From the NCBI RefSeq assembly GCF_014117425.1, contig NZ_CP059725.1, positions 1,116,001-1,180,000 of the forward strand: a DNA stretch of 64,000 nucleotides, written 5' to 3'. Shown one piece after another: positions 63,356 to 64,000 of the stretch. The notes beneath the pieces were generated by a model. That model was not told the DNA's origin and did no database searches. It worked only from the letters and a program-made list of their open reading frames with translations. A program made the translations under genes and the position numbers. Within the stretch, counting starts at the first letter, position 1. The number at the start of each line of letters is the position of its first letter. This DNA comes from Bartonella sp. HY038. Its GTDB lineage: Bacteria; Pseudomonadota; Alphaproteobacteria; Rhizobiales; Rhizobiaceae.

Positions 63356-64000
63356 ATGCTTGATATTAAATGGATCAGAGAAAATCCGCAAAGCCTCGAT
63401 GAGGCACTTCTAAAACGCGGCGCACCTGCGCAATCTGCAGAAATTATAGCTCTTGATGCCCAGCGTCGTGCCCATGTCTTTAACTTGCAAGAAATGCAAG
63501 AGCGCCGCAATGCTGCATCAAAAGAAATTGGTCAAGCAATGGCTAATGGCGATAAAGAACGTGCAGAAAAGCTAAAGGAAGAAGTTTCAGCTTTAAAGTC
63601 GGCCTTTAGTGAAGCAGAACAAGAAGAGCGCCGTTTAAATCAGGCGCTTGAAGATGTTTTATCTCGTACACCTAATATCCCGCTTGATGATGTGCCAGTT
63701 GGTCCTGATGAAAGTGCCAATGTTGAAGTGCGTAAATATGGTACGCCGCGTGAATTTTCTTTTGCACCAAAAGAGCATTTTGATATTGGTGAAGCATTAG
63801 GCGGTATGGATTTTGAACGGGCAGGGCGCATGTCTGGTGCGCGTTTTACCATCTTGTCTGGTATGTTGGCGCGTCTTGAGCGTGCGCTTGGCCAATTCAT
63901 GCTTGATATTCATACCAATGAGCATGGCTACCGTGAAGTGTCAGCACCTATTCTTGTTCGTGATGATGCGCTTTATGGTACGTCGCAATTACCAAAATTT
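63356..64000 (+). CDS. serS: Seryl-tRNA synthetase, 5' part
   Basis: Charges tRNA-Ser with serine. The window ends after 215 codons, so only the N-terminal half is seen. It starts [22 protein letters not shown] and has the long antiparallel coiled coil that grips the tRNA variable arm ([20 protein letters not shown] to [17 protein letters not shown], about 38-100). The start of the class II catalytic core follows ([23 protein letters not shown] and EVSAPILV). GGTGA lies upstream of the ATG. Placement after tatC is conserved in the group. Confidence 0.94.
   Translation, partial: MLDIKWIRENPQSLDEALLKRGAPAQSAEIIALDAQRRAHVFNLQEMQERRNAASKEIGQAMANGDKERAEKLKEEVSALKSAFSEAEQEERRLNQALEDVLSRTPNIPLDDVPVGPDESANVEVRKYGTPREFSFAPKEHFDIGEALGGMDFERAGRMSGARFTILSGMLARLERALGQFMLDIHTNEHGYREVSAPILVRDDALYGTSQLPKF

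Noticed and set aside
1..64000. CRISPR arrays or intact insertion sequences
   Set aside because: No regularly spaced repeats and no full-length transposase or paired terminal repeats were seen on either strand.

Overview
The window is a stretch of chromosome from an AT-rich alphaproteobacterium, most likely a Hyphomicrobiales (Rhizobiales) species near the Brucella/Bartonella branch. The evidence is a fused anthranilate synthase TrpE(G) preceded by a Trp-rich leader peptide, an ATP synthase F0 operon (atpI-B-E-F'-F) without the F1 genes, a CpdR response regulator, a PopZ/DUF2497 polar protein, a BA14K-family protein, a dispersed Rhizobiales-type intergenic repeat, and the gene orders nagZ-scpA-scpB-tatA-tatB-tatC-serS and plsY-dprA-topA-rnr. 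Species cannot be named from the sequence alone.

Layout. 0-2 kb: two small orphan membrane proteins and the decayed remains of P2-like phage tail genes, next to tRNA-Gly and tRNA-Tyr. 2.4-10.3 kb: rlmB, nadK, a short-chain dehydrogenase, a Pcm-like methyltransferase, a TolC-type outer-membrane channel and a very long PopZ. 10.4-12.8 kb: an AT-rich accessory pocket with two orphan genes, an IS6-family transposase relic and tRNA-Val. 12.8-25.3 kb: cpdR, N-formylglutamate amidohydrolase, hisN, an alpha/beta hydrolase, hspA with an RNA thermometer, glmS, a CDF metal exporter, trpL-trpE(G), a BA14K protein, cspA and a double-Kazal lipoprotein. 25.4-34.6 kb: pyrB with a dihydroorotase-like partner, glpX, hom, an aminotransferase, two lipoproteins and tRNA-Glu. 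34.9-35.6 kb: a decaying pseudogene. 35.8-46.4 kb: plsY, dprA, topA, rnr, an MHS-type transporter and an FAD-linked dehydrogenase. 46.8-56.2 kb: the F0 operon, a SleB-type wall hydrolase, der with a TPR membrane protein, nhaA with a structured leader, and an L,D-transpeptidase. 56.5-64 kb: a molybdopterin oxidoreductase, then nagZ-scpAB-tatABC and the start of serS.

Most genes are core metabolism, translation, cell envelope and cell cycle. The less ordinary content is regulatory RNA and relics: a complete trp attenuator with an apparently leaderless trpL, a ROSE-type thermometer with an RpoH-like promoter at hspA, a structured nhaA leader that may be a cation riboswitch, and remnants of a prophage and an IS element. 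Several enzymes have lost canonical catalytic residues: the dihydroorotase-like protein, the short-chain dehydrogenase and the alpha/beta hydrolase. I see no CRISPR array and no intact mobile element, and no convincing complete new defence or biosynthetic system. The orphan genes in the 10.5-12.8 kb pocket are the best candidates for undescribed function.
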